Shown: in pieces, positions 19,932 through 28,453 of the stretch
Layout: the number at the start of each line of letters is the position of its first letter
Position numbering within the stretch: position 1 is the first letter of the stretch
Source of the DNA: Acidovorax sp. KKS102
Lineage (GTDB): Bacteria; Pseudomonadota; Gammaproteobacteria; Burkholderiales; Burkholderiaceae_C
Length of the DNA stretch: 64,000 nucleotides
Direction: 5' to 3'
NCBI RefSeq assembly: GCF_000302535.1
Contig: NC_018708.1
Span: 248,001 to 312,000, forward strand
Program-made: the position numbers and the translations under genes
The notes under the pieces: model-generated
Databases searched by the model: none
The model's input: the letters and a program-made list of their open reading frames with translations, nothing else
Told to the model about the DNA's origin: nothing

Positions 19932-19947
19932 AAGGAAAAGAAAAAAA

Positions 19948-19980
19948 GGGAAGCCCGGCTTGCGCCGGGCTTCCCGCTTT
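19948..19980. terminator. Bidirectional rho-independent terminator
   Basis: Perfect twelve-base stem GGGAAGCCCGGC / GCCGGGCTTCCC with a TTGC loop, an A-rich tract on its left and GCTTTTC on its right. It sits between the stops of two convergent genes and can serve both. Confidence 0.85.
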
Positions 19981-19996
19981 TCAAGCGCTGAATGGA

Positions 19997-21739
19997 TCAC
20001 TTGCAGCTAAAGCTGCTTGCACTCTCCACATCCCCCGTGCCGTTGTAGCGCGCCACCTTCGGGTACACGCACAGTGGCCGGGTGCGGTTGGCGGACCAGC
20101 TGGCGGGCAGCTCGGTGTTGACCACGTTGGCGCCTGCGCCGCGTGCCTTGGCGGTCACGCTGTCGGGGGCCTTGCCTTGTTCCACCCAGGCGACCAGCGG
20201 GGACAGCATGTCGAACTGGTCGGTGGCGGGGCCGCCGGAGCAGTGATTCATGCCGGGCACCAGGAACAGGCGGGCAAAGGCGTCGGCCTTGCCGCTGTGG
20301 TTGGCCTGCAGGCGGTCCATCCAGTGGGCGGTGTCCATGGGCGAGAACACGCCGTCGGCCACGCCGTGGAAGACGATCATCTTGGCGCCCCGGTTCTTCA
20401 GGGTGCTCAGGTCCGTCTCATTGGGCGGGGTCATGTACGACCAGGGCGACTCGGTGTATTGCGCCGTGGTGGCGAACATCTTGGGGTAGTCGGTCTCCAT
20501 GCTGAAGTTCAGCGCGTACTGCATGCCGGGGATGGCGGTGAACGCTGCCACGGTGGATGGGGGCGAGGTGAAGATGAAGGCCACCGCTCCGGCATCACGC
20601 GTGGCGGGCGAGCCAAAGTGCCACGACGCAAAGTTGGCGCCCGCAACGCCAGGGTCCCACCAGGTGCCGGTGTACAGCGCTTCGCCCTTGCTGTTCTTGG
20701 GGCCGGAAAAGATGCTGGCCAGCACGCCCTTTTGCTCGCTGGTGATGCAGCTGCCGTCGCGTGCGCCGGTGCAGGTGGGCACGTCGGTCTGCAGGTTGAA
20801 GGCGGCCTGGCAGGCGGCCACGTCGTTGACCTGGCCGTCGGCCACGCCGTCCAGTGCGTCGCACTTGGCGACGATCTTGCTGCTGATGAGCTTGAACTCG
20901 GCCGGGCTCACGGCGGTGGTCAGGTCTGGCAGGCCGGTGGTGGCGTCTTTGGTTGACACCTTGGCGTATTGCTGGGCCTTCCACAGTTGCGTGGTGGCGG
21001 CCTTGGGCAGGTGAAAGCCGGGGTTGCCCGCCAGGATGCCGTCGTACTGCTCGGCATAGCGCGACGCGCCGACCATGGCGTGGCGGCCGCCATTGGAGCA
21101 GCCGGCCAGGTACGAGCGGTCGGGCGCCTTGCCGTAAGCGCTCTTAATCAGGTTCTTGGCCATGGGGGTAAGGGTGCCCACGGCCTGGTAGCCGTAGTCC
21201 AGACGGGCCTGCGGGTCCACGCCAAAGAAGGGCGTGGGCGCGCTGTGGCCTGCGTCAGAGCTGAGCACCGCAAAGCCTTGCACCAGGGCGGGTGCCACGG
21301 GGGCACCACCGCTCACCGAACCTAGCGCGGTGACCACGCTGCCGTCCAGGCCGCCGTTGGCCTGGTGGAGAAAGCGGCCGTTCCACTCCACGGGCAGGCG
21401 CATTTCAAAGCCGATGGCGTAGCTGGCGCCGTCCATGGGGCCGGTGCGCTCTTTCATCTTGCCTTTGACGAGGCAGTGCGCAGGCGCTTGGGTGGTCACG
21501 CCCTGCACGGTGATGGGGCCTGCGGGCACTTGCTCGGCCGAGGTGATGCGCGTGTCGGGCAACGCCAAGCTGCTGGCGAGCGTCACGCAGGACTGCAGGG
21601 TGGCCGGTGTGGCGGCGGAGAGCTGGGGCAGGGCGGCATCGGACGAGCCGCCACAGCCCATGAGCAAGGCGGCGGCTGCGGCCGAGAGCGCCAGGGGTTG
21701 GTGGGCACGCATCCGGTTTCTTCTCATCTTCAAGCGCAT
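19997..21739 (-). CDS. Tannase/feruloyl esterase family lipoprotein
   Basis: 580 residues from the ATG at 21739, with GGAG 8 bp upstream; longer frames run into the neighbouring dehydrogenase. The N-terminus has a basic start and a lipobox-like LLMGCGG after SAAAAA, so it is exported and probably lipid-anchored. The tannase-family catalytic set is present: GCSNGGRHAM (nucleophile serine in CS), VFHGVADGVFSP (Asp) and PGMNHCSGG (His, with its cysteine that pairs with that of the CS motif). It would hydrolyse hydroxycinnamate or gallate esters (such as chlorogenate-type compounds) outside the cytoplasm. It lies at the end of the feruloyl-CoA cluster, supplying its substrate. Confidence 0.9.
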   Translation of the reverse strand: MRLKMRRNRMRAHQPLALSAAAAALLMGCGGSSDAALPQLSAATPATLQSCVTLASSLALPDTRITSAEQVPAGPITVQGVTTQAPAHCLVKGKMKERTGPMDGASYAIGFEMRLPVEWNGRFLHQANGGLDGSVVTALGSVSGGAPVAPALVQGFAVLSSDAGHSAPTPFFGVDPQARLDYGYQAVGTLTPMAKNLIKSAYGKAPDRSYLAGCSNGGRHAMVGASRYAEQYDGILAGNPGFHLPKAATTQLWKAQQYAKVSTKDATTGLPDLTTAVSPAEFKLISSKIVAKCDALDGVADGQVNDVAACQAAFNLQTDVPTCTGARDGSCITSEQKGVLASIFSGPKNSKGEALYTGTWWDPGVAGANFASWHFGSPATRDAGAVAFIFTSPPSTVAAFTAIPGMQYALNFSMETDYPKMFATTAQYTESPWSYMTPPNETDLSTLKNRGAKMIVFHGVADGVFSPMDTAHWMDRLQANHSGKADAFARLFLVPGMNHCSGGPATDQFDMLSPLVAWVEQGKAPDSVTAKARGAGANVVNTELPASWSANRTRPLCVYPKVARYNGTGDVESASSFSCK

Positions 21740-21863
21740 GGTGTTGTCTCCAGTGGTTTTTTTGAGGCGCAAGGAACCCCGCAACGTGGCCTCAACACGC
21801 TGTGGGAGGGAGATCGATGGAAGGTGTTTTGCTACTGAATCAGGAGCTGCTGGCGCATGTAAA

Positions 21864-23591
21864 TCATGCGCTTGCGGCCTCCTGGGGCCTGAGCTCAAAC
21901 GCGTGGGCAATGCGCTGGCGCAGGATGGTGGTGCGCAGGTCGAATTCGGGCAGCACCCACTGGGCGAAGGCCTGGGCGGGTGGGGTCCAGCGGTCTGTGG
22001 CGGCAGTGGACTGCTCGGTGCGGTGGGGACGGGCGGCGCTGATCTGGGCCCAGGCCCATTCCAGCAGCACCAGCGCCACGGCGCGCAGGTAATCGTCGGC
22101 CACCCAGTAGGGCAGTTCGGGGTCGGACTGGGCGGCAATTGCCAGGGTCTGCGTGATTTCCACCAGGGCATGGCGGCGCGTGCTGGCGGCGGGGCTGGGC
22201 GCTGCACCGGGCAGGCTGCCCAGCAGGGCGCCCAGGCCCTGGCCGCCATCGGCCAGCACCTTGCGCACCAGCAGGTCGATGGCCTGGATTTCGTTGGTGC
22301 CCTCGTAGATCATGGCCACACGCGCGTCGCGCACGATCTGCTCGATGCCCCATTCGCGCACATAGCCGTGGCCGCCAAACACCTGTAGGCAGGCGCTGGC
22401 GCCGTGGAAGGCCTGGTCGGTGAGCGCGGCCTTGAGCACGGGCGTGACCAGCGCACACCAGCGCTGCGCGGCGGCGCGTTCACCCGCGTCGGTGCCGTGC
22501 TTGGCCACATCGAGCTGCAGGGCCGTGTGGTAGGCCAGCACGCGGCCACCGTCGATCCAGGCGCGCTGTGTGTGCAGGATGCGGCGGATGGCGGGGTGGT
22601 CCTGAATGAGGCTGGTGTCCTTGGCGCCGGGGGCGCGCATCTGGCGTCGCTCGGCGGCGTAGGCGCTGGCCTTTTGCCACGCGGCCTCCAGCAGGCCAAT
22701 GCCTTGCAGGCCCACGTGCAGGCGGGCGGCGTTCATCATCACGAACATGGCGTTCAGGCCCTTGTTGGGCTCGCCCACCAGCCAGCCGGTGGCGTCGTCA
22801 AAGCGCATCACGCAGGTGGGGCTGCCGTGCAGGCCCATCTTTTCTTCGATGCGCTCGCAGACCACGGCGTTGCGGCTGCCATCGGGCAACACCTTGGGCA
22901 CCAGGAACAGCGACAGGCCCTTGGGCCCTGCCGGTGCATCGGGCAGGCGCGCCAGCACCAGGTGCACGATGTTGTCCGTCAGGTCGTGTTCGCCGCCAGA
23001 GATAAAAATCTTGCTGCCGTTGACCCGCGCGCTGCCGTCGGGCTGGGGCACGCCGCGTGTGCGCACCAGCCCCAGGTCGCTACCCGCATGGGCTTCGGTC
23101 AGACACATGGTGGCCAGCCATTCGCCGGTGGCGACCTTCTCCAGGTACTGCGCCTTGAGTTCGTCGCTGGCGTGGTGCTTGATGCATTCGTACGCGCCGT
23201 GCAGCAGGCCAGGGGCCATGGTCCAGCCGTGGTTGGCACCGGCCAGCCATTCAAACAGCACACACTCCAGCACCGCAGGCAGGCCCTGGCCGCCATCGTC
23301 GGGCGCGCAAGACAGCGACGGCCAGCCGGCTTGCCAAAAGGCCTGGTACGCATCGCGAAAACCTGCGGGGGTGTGCACGCGTCCACCGTCAAAGCGGCAG
23401 CCTTCTTCGTCGCCGCTGCGCTGCAGCGGGGCGATGGCGCTGTCTACAAACTTGGCCGCTTCGTCCAGCACCTGGGCCGCCAGGTCGCCATCGGTATCCG
23501 CAAACGGCGCCAGGCCCTGCCAGCGCGTGGGCGCCTTCAGCACGGTGGTCAGCAGGTGCTGGATGTCGGCAAGGGTCTTGCGGGCTTGCAT
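21864..23591 (-). CDS. Acyl-CoA dehydrogenase family protein
   Basis: 575 residues, the long form of acyl-CoA dehydrogenases (as in DmdC-like proteins) with a C-terminal extension. Conserved pieces are ATGEWLATMCLTEAHAGSDLG (FAD and substrate binding), GSKIFISGGEHDLTDNIVHLV, and FGGHGYVREWGIEQIVRDAR with YEGTNEIQAIDLL at the flavin and catalytic end. It would oxidise a saturated acyl-CoA thioester; in this cluster that could be a dihydroferuloyl- or phenylpropionyl-CoA, bringing hydrogenated phenylpropanoids into the same pathway (inference). Upstream lies a Bug-type binding protein. Confidence 0.92.
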   Translation of the reverse strand: MQARKTLADIQHLLTTVLKAPTRWQGLAPFADTDGDLAAQVLDEAAKFVDSAIAPLQRSGDEEGCRFDGGRVHTPAGFRDAYQAFWQAGWPSLSCAPDDGGQGLPAVLECVLFEWLAGANHGWTMAPGLLHGAYECIKHHASDELKAQYLEKVATGEWLATMCLTEAHAGSDLGLVRTRGVPQPDGSARVNGSKIFISGGEHDLTDNIVHLVLARLPDAPAGPKGLSLFLVPKVLPDGSRNAVVCERIEEKMGLHGSPTCVMRFDDATGWLVGEPNKGLNAMFVMMNAARLHVGLQGIGLLEAAWQKASAYAAERRQMRAPGAKDTSLIQDHPAIRRILHTQRAWIDGGRVLAYHTALQLDVAKHGTDAGERAAAQRWCALVTPVLKAALTDQAFHGASACLQVFGGHGYVREWGIEQIVRDARVAMIYEGTNEIQAIDLLVRKVLADGGQGLGALLGSLPGAAPSPAASTRRHALVEITQTLAIAAQSDPELPYWVADDYLRAVALVLLEWAWAQISAARPHRTEQSTAATDRWTPPAQAFAQWVLPEFDLRTTILRQRIAHAFELRPQEAASA

Positions 23592-23601
23592 GGTTTGCTC
23601 T

Positions 23602-23655
23602 CTTATTGGTAGCTGTCTGCGCTCGTTGAATGGGCGCTAGCGGCTGATTTCTTGT
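23602..23655 (+). repeat. Dispersed Comamonadaceae-type short repeat, copy C
   Basis: Plus-strand TTATTGGTAGCTGTCTGCGC, then GTTGAATG and GGCGCTAGCGGC: same architecture as copy A, opposite orientation. It fills the gap between the acyl-CoA dehydrogenase start and the binding-protein gene and may weaken or split the operon there. Confidence 0.55.
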
Positions 23656-23713
23656 ATTTTTGCCATGCGGCAGCCCGGACTGGGGTCAGTCCGGACCTGC
23701 GGCGCAGGAGGGA

Positions 23714-24703
23714 TCAGGACTCTGCGGTGAAGCCGATCTTCTTGATCAGCGGACCCCAGCTGTCGTACTCGGCCTTTTGCCAGCGGGCCTGTTCTTCAGG
23801 GGTGGAGCCGTGGGGCATCAGGCCCACGATGGCCAGGCTGTCGATGACCGACTTTTCCTTCAGCGCGGCGTTGATGGCGGCGTTGGCAGCAGCGATCACC
23901 GGCTTGGGCGTGGCGGCCGGGGCGTAGAAGCCAAACCACTCTTCGGTGGTCAGCTCAGGGAAGCCTTGTTCGGCAAACGTGGGCACGTCGGGCACGTACT
24001 GCGAGCGCTTGGGGCCCGAGGTGGCCAGGATGCGCAGCTTGCCGGCCTTGTAGTTGGCGATGAAGTCACCATGCGGTGTGACCATGGCCGCCACCTGGCC
24101 GCCTACCACGTCCGTCACGCCAGGGATGGAGCCACGGTAAGGCACATGGCGCAGGTCCACACCGCTGTTGATGCCCAGCAGTGCGCCCAGGAAGTGGGGC
24201 GTGGAGCCCGCGCCGGGCGAGCCGTAGCTGGCGTCCTTGGGGTTGGCCTTGGCCCAGGCCAGGAAGTCCTTCACGTTCTTCACGCTGGCGGGCACCATGG
24301 GGCCCACAGCCAGGCCGTGGTGCATGATGGCTGCGATCGACACGGGCGCGAAGTCCTTGTCGGTGTAGTTCATCTTGCTGTAGATGTGCGGGTAGTTGGC
24401 CAGGGCCGATACTTGCGCCACGGCCAGCACTGAGCCGTCTGCGGGCGCAGCTTTGAGCGTCTCCAGCGCAATGCGGCCGCCCGCGCCGGGCTTGTTTTCC
24501 ACCACGCCCGGGTTCTTGCTGAACGCGCTGCCAGCCCACTTCTCGGCCACGCGGCGGGCCACGGTGTCGCCCGAGCTGCCGGCGGGGAAGCCGAAGTACA
24601 CCTTCACCTGGTCCACCTGGGCGTTGGCGGCAAAGGGGTGGAAGGCGCCCAGCGCGGCGCTGGCGCCAAGGGCCTGAACAAATTGACGGCGGGTGGTGGT
24701 CAT
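23714..24703 (-). CDS. Bug/TctC-family tripartite tricarboxylate transporter binding protein
   Basis: 329 residues from the ATG at 24703 (AGGAG 8 bp upstream). The N-terminus TTTRRQFVQALGASAALGA is a twin-arginine signal. The mature part has family features: VYFGFPAGSSGDTVARRVAEK, VENKPGAGGRIALE, and LEGINSGVD-like ligand loop VDLRHVPYRGSIPGVTDVVGGQV. Bug proteins bind carboxylates and some aromatic acids; no TctA/TctB membrane genes are adjacent, as is common for orphan Bug genes in betaproteobacteria. Position inside the hydroxycinnamate operon suggests it binds an aromatic acid or has a sensing role. Confidence 0.9.
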   Translation of the reverse strand: MTTTRRQFVQALGASAALGAFHPFAANAQVDQVKVYFGFPAGSSGDTVARRVAEKWAGSAFSKNPGVVENKPGAGGRIALETLKAAPADGSVLAVAQVSALANYPHIYSKMNYTDKDFAPVSIAAIMHHGLAVGPMVPASVKNVKDFLAWAKANPKDASYGSPGAGSTPHFLGALLGINSGVDLRHVPYRGSIPGVTDVVGGQVAAMVTPHGDFIANYKAGKLRILATSGPKRSQYVPDVPTFAEQGFPELTTEEWFGFYAPAATPKPVIAAANAAINAALKEKSVIDSLAIVGLMPHGSTPEEQARWQKAEYDSWGPLIKKIGFTAES

Positions 24704-24804
24704 GCTGATGTCTCCTGGTGTGTGTCTGACGGAAATCTCGGGGGTCAAGCTGGGGCGCTTGCGCGCCCTCTTGTTATTGATGGTTGACGTGGGGCGCTCT
24801 TTGT

Positions 24805-25569
24805 TTACCGGGGCGCCATGCGCAGGGCACCGTCCAGGCGAATGACTTCGCCGTTCAGGTGGCCGTTGGTCACGATATGGCAAGCCAGCTCGGCAAACTC
24901 TTCGGGTTTGCCCAGGCGTGGTGGGAAGGGGATGCTGGCCGCCAGCGACTGTTGCACGGCCTCGGGCAGCTCCTTCATCAGCGGCGTGGCAAACAGGCCG
25001 GGCGCCACGGTGCACACGCGGATGGCGTGCTGCGCCAGGTCGCGCGCCATGGGCAGCGTCATGCCGGCCAGACCCGCCTTGGAGGCGCTGTAGGCCTGCT
25101 GACCCACCTGGCCATCAAAGGCGGCGACGGATGCGGTGAACATCATCACGCCACGCTCGCCGTTGTCCAGCGTGGGCAGCTTGCTGCAGGCAGCGGCAAA
25201 CAGGCGGCTCACGTTGTAGCTGCCAATGAGGTTGATGTTGATCACGCGCACAAAGTCTTCCAGCGGCGCGGCGCTGCCGTCGCGCTGCACCACACGCTTG
25301 GCGCTGCCGACGCCCGCCACGTTCATGAGGATGCGGGCAGGGCCGTGGGCGGCGGCAGCCTTCTCCAGCGCGGCGGTCACGCTGGCGGCGTCGGTGATGT
25401 CGCAGGTGCAGGCTACGCCGCCAATTTCAGCAGCAACTTTTTCGGCCAGCTCGGCGTTGCGGTCTAGCACAGCCACCTTGGCGCCCAGGCGGGCCAGTTC
25501 GCGTGCGGTGGCCTCGCCGAGGCCCGATGCGCCGCCGGTCACGAGGGCGGCTTGTCCTTGAATCTGCAT
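24805..25569 (-). CDS. SDR-family 3-hydroxyacyl-CoA dehydrogenase-like protein
   Basis: 254 residues from the ATG at 25569. NAD-binding motif TGGASGLGEATAREL at the N-terminus; catalytic YSASK (in QQAYSASKAGLAG) and an NVAGVG segment. The resemblance is to type II 3-hydroxyacyl-CoA dehydrogenases (HSD17B10-like). In the proposed pathway it oxidises the beta-hydroxy intermediate, 3-hydroxy-3-arylpropionyl-CoA, to the beta-keto thioester, as CouN does in Rhodococcus. It follows the feruloyl-CoA synthase gene by 25 bp. Confidence 0.9.
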   Translation of the reverse strand: MQIQGQAALVTGGASGLGEATARELARLGAKVAVLDRNAELAEKVAAEIGGVACTCDITDAASVTAALEKAAAAHGPARILMNVAGVGSAKRVVQRDGSAAPLEDFVRVININLIGSYNVSRLFAAACSKLPTLDNGERGVMMFTASVAAFDGQVGQQAYSASKAGLAGMTLPMARDLAQHAIRVCTVAPGLFATPLMKELPEAVQQSLAASIPFPPRLGKPEEFAELACHIVTNGHLNGEVIRLDGALRMAPR

Positions 25570-25594
25570 GGTGTGTGTCCTTGGGTGCTGGGTG

Positions 25595-27472
25595 TCAAAC
25601 GCCGGGCTTGAGGATGTGCGGGGCCGTGCCGTCGTGCAGGGCCGTAACCAGCGCATCGCGGTGCTTGAGCACGGCACGCTGGTTGACGGAGCCCTTGTCG
25701 GTGATCTCGCCCTTGTCGATGGACGGTGGCTCGGCCATCAGCAGCGCACGGGCCACGCGGCTGGCGCTGCCGGTGGCCTCGCGGGCCAGCCCGTCCAGCA
25801 CCGCCTCGATGCGCTGGCGCACAGCGGGGTGGGCCACCACGTCGGCCCAGGGGGCGTCCGGGCCCAGGCCGGCCACTTCGCGGCAGGCGGAGGAGGGGAA
25901 CAGCAGGGCGCCGACTTCCTTCATGTTCAGGCCGGTGAGCACCACGTCCTGGATGTAAGGCGCGCCCGCCACGATGATCTTGGCGCGCATGGGGCCCACG
26001 CTCACGAAGGTGCCGGTGGAGAGCTTGAAGTCTTCGGCAATGCGGCCGTCAAACGCCAGTCCGCGGTGGATGTTGTTCTCGTCGATCCACTTCACGGCGT
26101 CGCCGGTGCACAGGTAGCCTTCGTCGTCAAACGCGTCGCGTGTGGCGGCATCGGAGCGCCAGTAGCCGGGCGTAACGTTGGGGCCGCGGTAGCGCACCTC
26201 GGTCTTGCCGTCCACCTCCACCAGCTTGAGCACCATGCCAGGCACGGGCGCGCCGATGTGGCCGGAGCGCACGTCTGGGCTGTTGCAGAACATGGCCGAG
26301 GGGGCGGATTCGGTCATGCCCAGGCCCGTGCACATCACGATGCGCTCGCCAATGGCGGCCTCTTGCGTGGCGTGCAGACTGTCCCACACGGGCTGGGCCA
26401 GGCCGGCGCCGGAGTAGAAGAACAGGCGCACACGCGACAGCAGGTTGGCGCGCAGCTGGGCGTCGGTCTTCATCGCCTCGGCAATCATTTCAAAACCGGT
26501 GGGCACGTTGAAGTACACCGTGGGCGCGATCTCGCGCAGGTTGCGCAGGGTCTCGCCAATCAGCGCAGCGGTGGGCTTGCCGTCGTCGATGTACAGCGTG
26601 CCGCCGTGCATCATCGTGAGGCCGAAGTTGTGGTTGCTGCCAAAGGTGTGGTTCCATGGCAGCCAGTCCACCAGCACGGGCGATGCCTCGGCCAGCACGG
26701 GCAGCGACAGCGAGATCTGCTGCAGATTGGCGCACCACATGCGCTGGGTGTTGATGACCGGCTTGGGCATCTTGGTGGAGCCGCTGGTGAACAGGAACTT
26801 CACGATGGTGCCGGGGCCGGTTGCGTGCATGGCGGCGTCCACCGCCGGGGTGGCGGTGGTGTGGCGCAGGCTCTGGAAGGTGCCGGCCTTGCGGCCCTCC
26901 AGCGCGCCCTGGGCCAGGATCACTTCGACATCGGCCGCCACGGTGGCCGCAATGGCCTTGCCGTAGCGCGCGCCGTCGGCGGCAAACACCAGGCCGGGGG
27001 TGAGGGTGTCGATGACGTGGCGCAGCTTGTCGTAGTCCTGGCTCACGGTGGCGTAGGCGGGCGACACGGGGCAGTAGGGCACTCCGGCGTAGATGCAGCC
27101 TAGCGCCAGCAGCGCGTGCTCGATGGTGTTCTCGCTCAGCACCACCACGGGGCGCTCGGCGTTCAGGCCGCGGTCCAGCAGGGCCTGGCCGATGCTGCGC
27201 GCGGCGTCGAGCGCCTGGGCGTAGCTCACATGCTGCCAGTCACCCGTCTTGCCGCCGGGCAGTTGCTCGCGGCGTGCCAGAAAGCTGTGGTCGGGCGTGG
27301 TCTCGGCCCAGTGCACCAGGTAGTCCGTCACGCGGCGGGCAAAGGCGCCCAGGGGCAGGTCCGCCTGCAGGTAACGCACGCCCGGCGCACCTTCACGCAG
27401 GCTGACGCGGGTCACGCCGAAGGTCACGGGGCGGTAGCGGGCCGGGGCGGTGGGGGTGGAGAGGTCGCTCAT
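25595..27472 (-). CDS. fcs: Feruloyl-CoA synthase
   Basis: ATP-dependent CoA ligase of 625 residues in the feruloyl-CoA synthase branch of the ANL superfamily. The AMP-binding P-loop is LFTSGSTKMPKPVINT; other typical parts are VVVLSENTIEHALLALGCIYAG, VPYCPVSPAYATVSQDYDKL and GLGMTESAPSAMF, with the C-terminal hinge AFDGRIAEDFKL. It activates ferulate, p-coumarate or caffeate in the cytoplasm. It sits 39 bp after a crotonase and 25 bp before an SDR dehydrogenase, giving a short operon for side-chain shortening. Confidence 0.93.
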   Translation of the reverse strand: MSDLSTPTAPARYRPVTFGVTRVSLREGAPGVRYLQADLPLGAFARRVTDYLVHWAETTPDHSFLARREQLPGGKTGDWQHVSYAQALDAARSIGQALLDRGLNAERPVVVLSENTIEHALLALGCIYAGVPYCPVSPAYATVSQDYDKLRHVIDTLTPGLVFAADGARYGKAIAATVAADVEVILAQGALEGRKAGTFQSLRHTTATPAVDAAMHATGPGTIVKFLFTSGSTKMPKPVINTQRMWCANLQQISLSLPVLAEASPVLVDWLPWNHTFGSNHNFGLTMMHGGTLYIDDGKPTAALIGETLRNLREIAPTVYFNVPTGFEMIAEAMKTDAQLRANLLSRVRLFFYSGAGLAQPVWDSLHATQEAAIGERIVMCTGLGMTESAPSAMFCNSPDVRSGHIGAPVPGMVLKLVEVDGKTEVRYRGPNVTPGYWRSDAATRDAFDDEGYLCTGDAVKWIDENNIHRGLAFDGRIAEDFKLSTGTFVSVGPMRAKIIVAGAPYIQDVVLTGLNMKEVGALLFPSSACREVAGLGPDAPWADVVAHPAVRQRIEAVLDGLAREATGSASRVARALLMAEPPSIDKGEITDKGSVNQRAVLKHRDALVTALHDGTAPHILKPGV

Positions 27473-27511
27473 AGGGGTTCCAGCAGGGGCAAGGGGTGAC
27501 TGGGGGCGGGC

Positions 27512-28294
27512 TCAGTCCTTGCGGACCTTGGCGGCGCGGCCTTCCAGGAAGTCGGCGAGGCGGGACTTGGCTTCGGGTGCGCTCTGGGCGATGGCCGCCA
27601 TCATGGCTTCGGTGAAGAAGCCTTGGTCGGCGGGCTGCTCGGAAATGCGGGGCAGAGCGTGCATCAGCGCGTAGTTGGTCAGCGGGGCGTTCTGCGACAC
27701 GCGCACGGCCAGCTCGAAGGCCTTGGCAAAGGCCTGGCCTTCGGGCACGAGGTACTGCGCAAAGCCGACCTTTTCGCCGTCCTGCGCGTTGTAGACGCGG
27801 CCGGTGAGCATCATGTCCGTCATGCGCGCAGCGCCGATGAGCTTGGGGATGCGCACCGCGCCGCCGCCGCCCACGAAGATGCCGCGCGAGCCTTCGGGCA
27901 GCGCGTAGAAGGTGGACTCGTCGGCCACACGGATGTGGCAGGCGCTGGCCAGCTCCAGCCCGCCGCCCACCACGGCGCCATGCAGCGCAGCGATGACCGG
28001 CACGGGGCCGTACTGCACACGCTCCAGCGCGGCGTGCCACATGCGCGAGTGGTGCAGGCCCTGGCCGGCGTCGCGTTCTTTGAGTTCCGACAGGTCTAGA
28101 CCGGCGCAGAAATGGGGGCCGTCGCCATCAATGACGGCCGCGCGCACTGTGCTGGGCATTTTTTCGAACAGGTCGCGCAGCGCGAGGATCAGGCCGTCGT
28201 TCAGCGCGTTGCGCTTGGCCGCGCGGGTCAGGCGGATCACGGCCACTTCCTGGTGGTCGCCGCGCAGCTCGAAATGGATGTCTGGATGGGTCAT
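27512..28294 (-). CDS. Enoyl-CoA hydratase/isomerase (crotonase) family protein
   Basis: 260 residues from the ATG at 28294; upstream in-frame starts would place the palindrome at 28314-28342 within the gene. Crotonase motifs: HFCAGLDLSEL (oxyanion loop) and VVGGGLELASACHIRVADE with the conserved GGG..E. Compared with hydroxycinnamoyl-CoA hydratase-lyase (Ech/HCHL), the context here points to simple hydration (CouM-like), because dehydrogenase and hydrolase genes for the following steps are present and no vanillin dehydrogenase is seen. It is the first gene of the minus-strand operon. Confidence 0.88.
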   Translation of the reverse strand: MTHPDIHFELRGDHQEVAVIRLTRAAKRNALNDGLILALRDLFEKMPSTVRAAVIDGDGPHFCAGLDLSELKERDAGQGLHHSRMWHAALERVQYGPVPVIAALHGAVVGGGLELASACHIRVADESTFYALPEGSRGIFVGGGGAVRIPKLIGAARMTDMMLTGRVYNAQDGEKVGFAQYLVPEGQAFAKAFELAVRVSQNAPLTNYALMHALPRISEQPADQGFFTEAMMAAIAQSAPEAKSRLADFLEGRAAKVRKD

Positions 28295-28313
28295 AGAGGC
28301 TTTCGTGTTGGTT

Positions 28314-28342
28314 GAATTGTGGTTATAGTTCATAACCAATTC
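28314..28342. promoter_or_regulatory. Palindrome between crotonase and amidohydrolase genes, likely MarR operator
   Basis: GGTTAT-AGTTC-ATAACC is a perfect six-base inverted repeat; GAATT / AATTC extends it on both sides with a two-base insertion. It lies 20 bp upstream of the crotonase start and 112 bp upstream of the divergent amidohydrolase start, the only shared control region of the cluster. The AT-rich TATAGT inside could be part of a -10 box. A MarR-type regulator encoded at 30662-31162 is the natural candidate to bind it. Confidence 0.6.
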
Positions 28343-28453
28343 AAGCAAGCCAAGCCCGTTTTTTATTGGTGTTTACCCTTGATCTGCGTCACGCGCCGTG
28401 GCGCATGCTGGGGTCTGACGCCGCACTGGCGGGCGCCAACCCAGGAGACACGC

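Noticed and set aside
21740..22249. N-terminal extension of the tannase frame into the dehydrogenase gene
   Set aside because: The extension is Pro/Arg-rich shadow of the acyl-CoA dehydrogenase; the start at 21739 has a ribosome binding site and begins a signal sequence.
27512..28294. Crotonase as feruloyl-CoA hydratase-lyase (Ech)
   Set aside because: Not excluded, but the neighbouring SDR and amidohydrolase genes and lack of vanillin dehydrogenase favour a hydratase in a beta-keto route.
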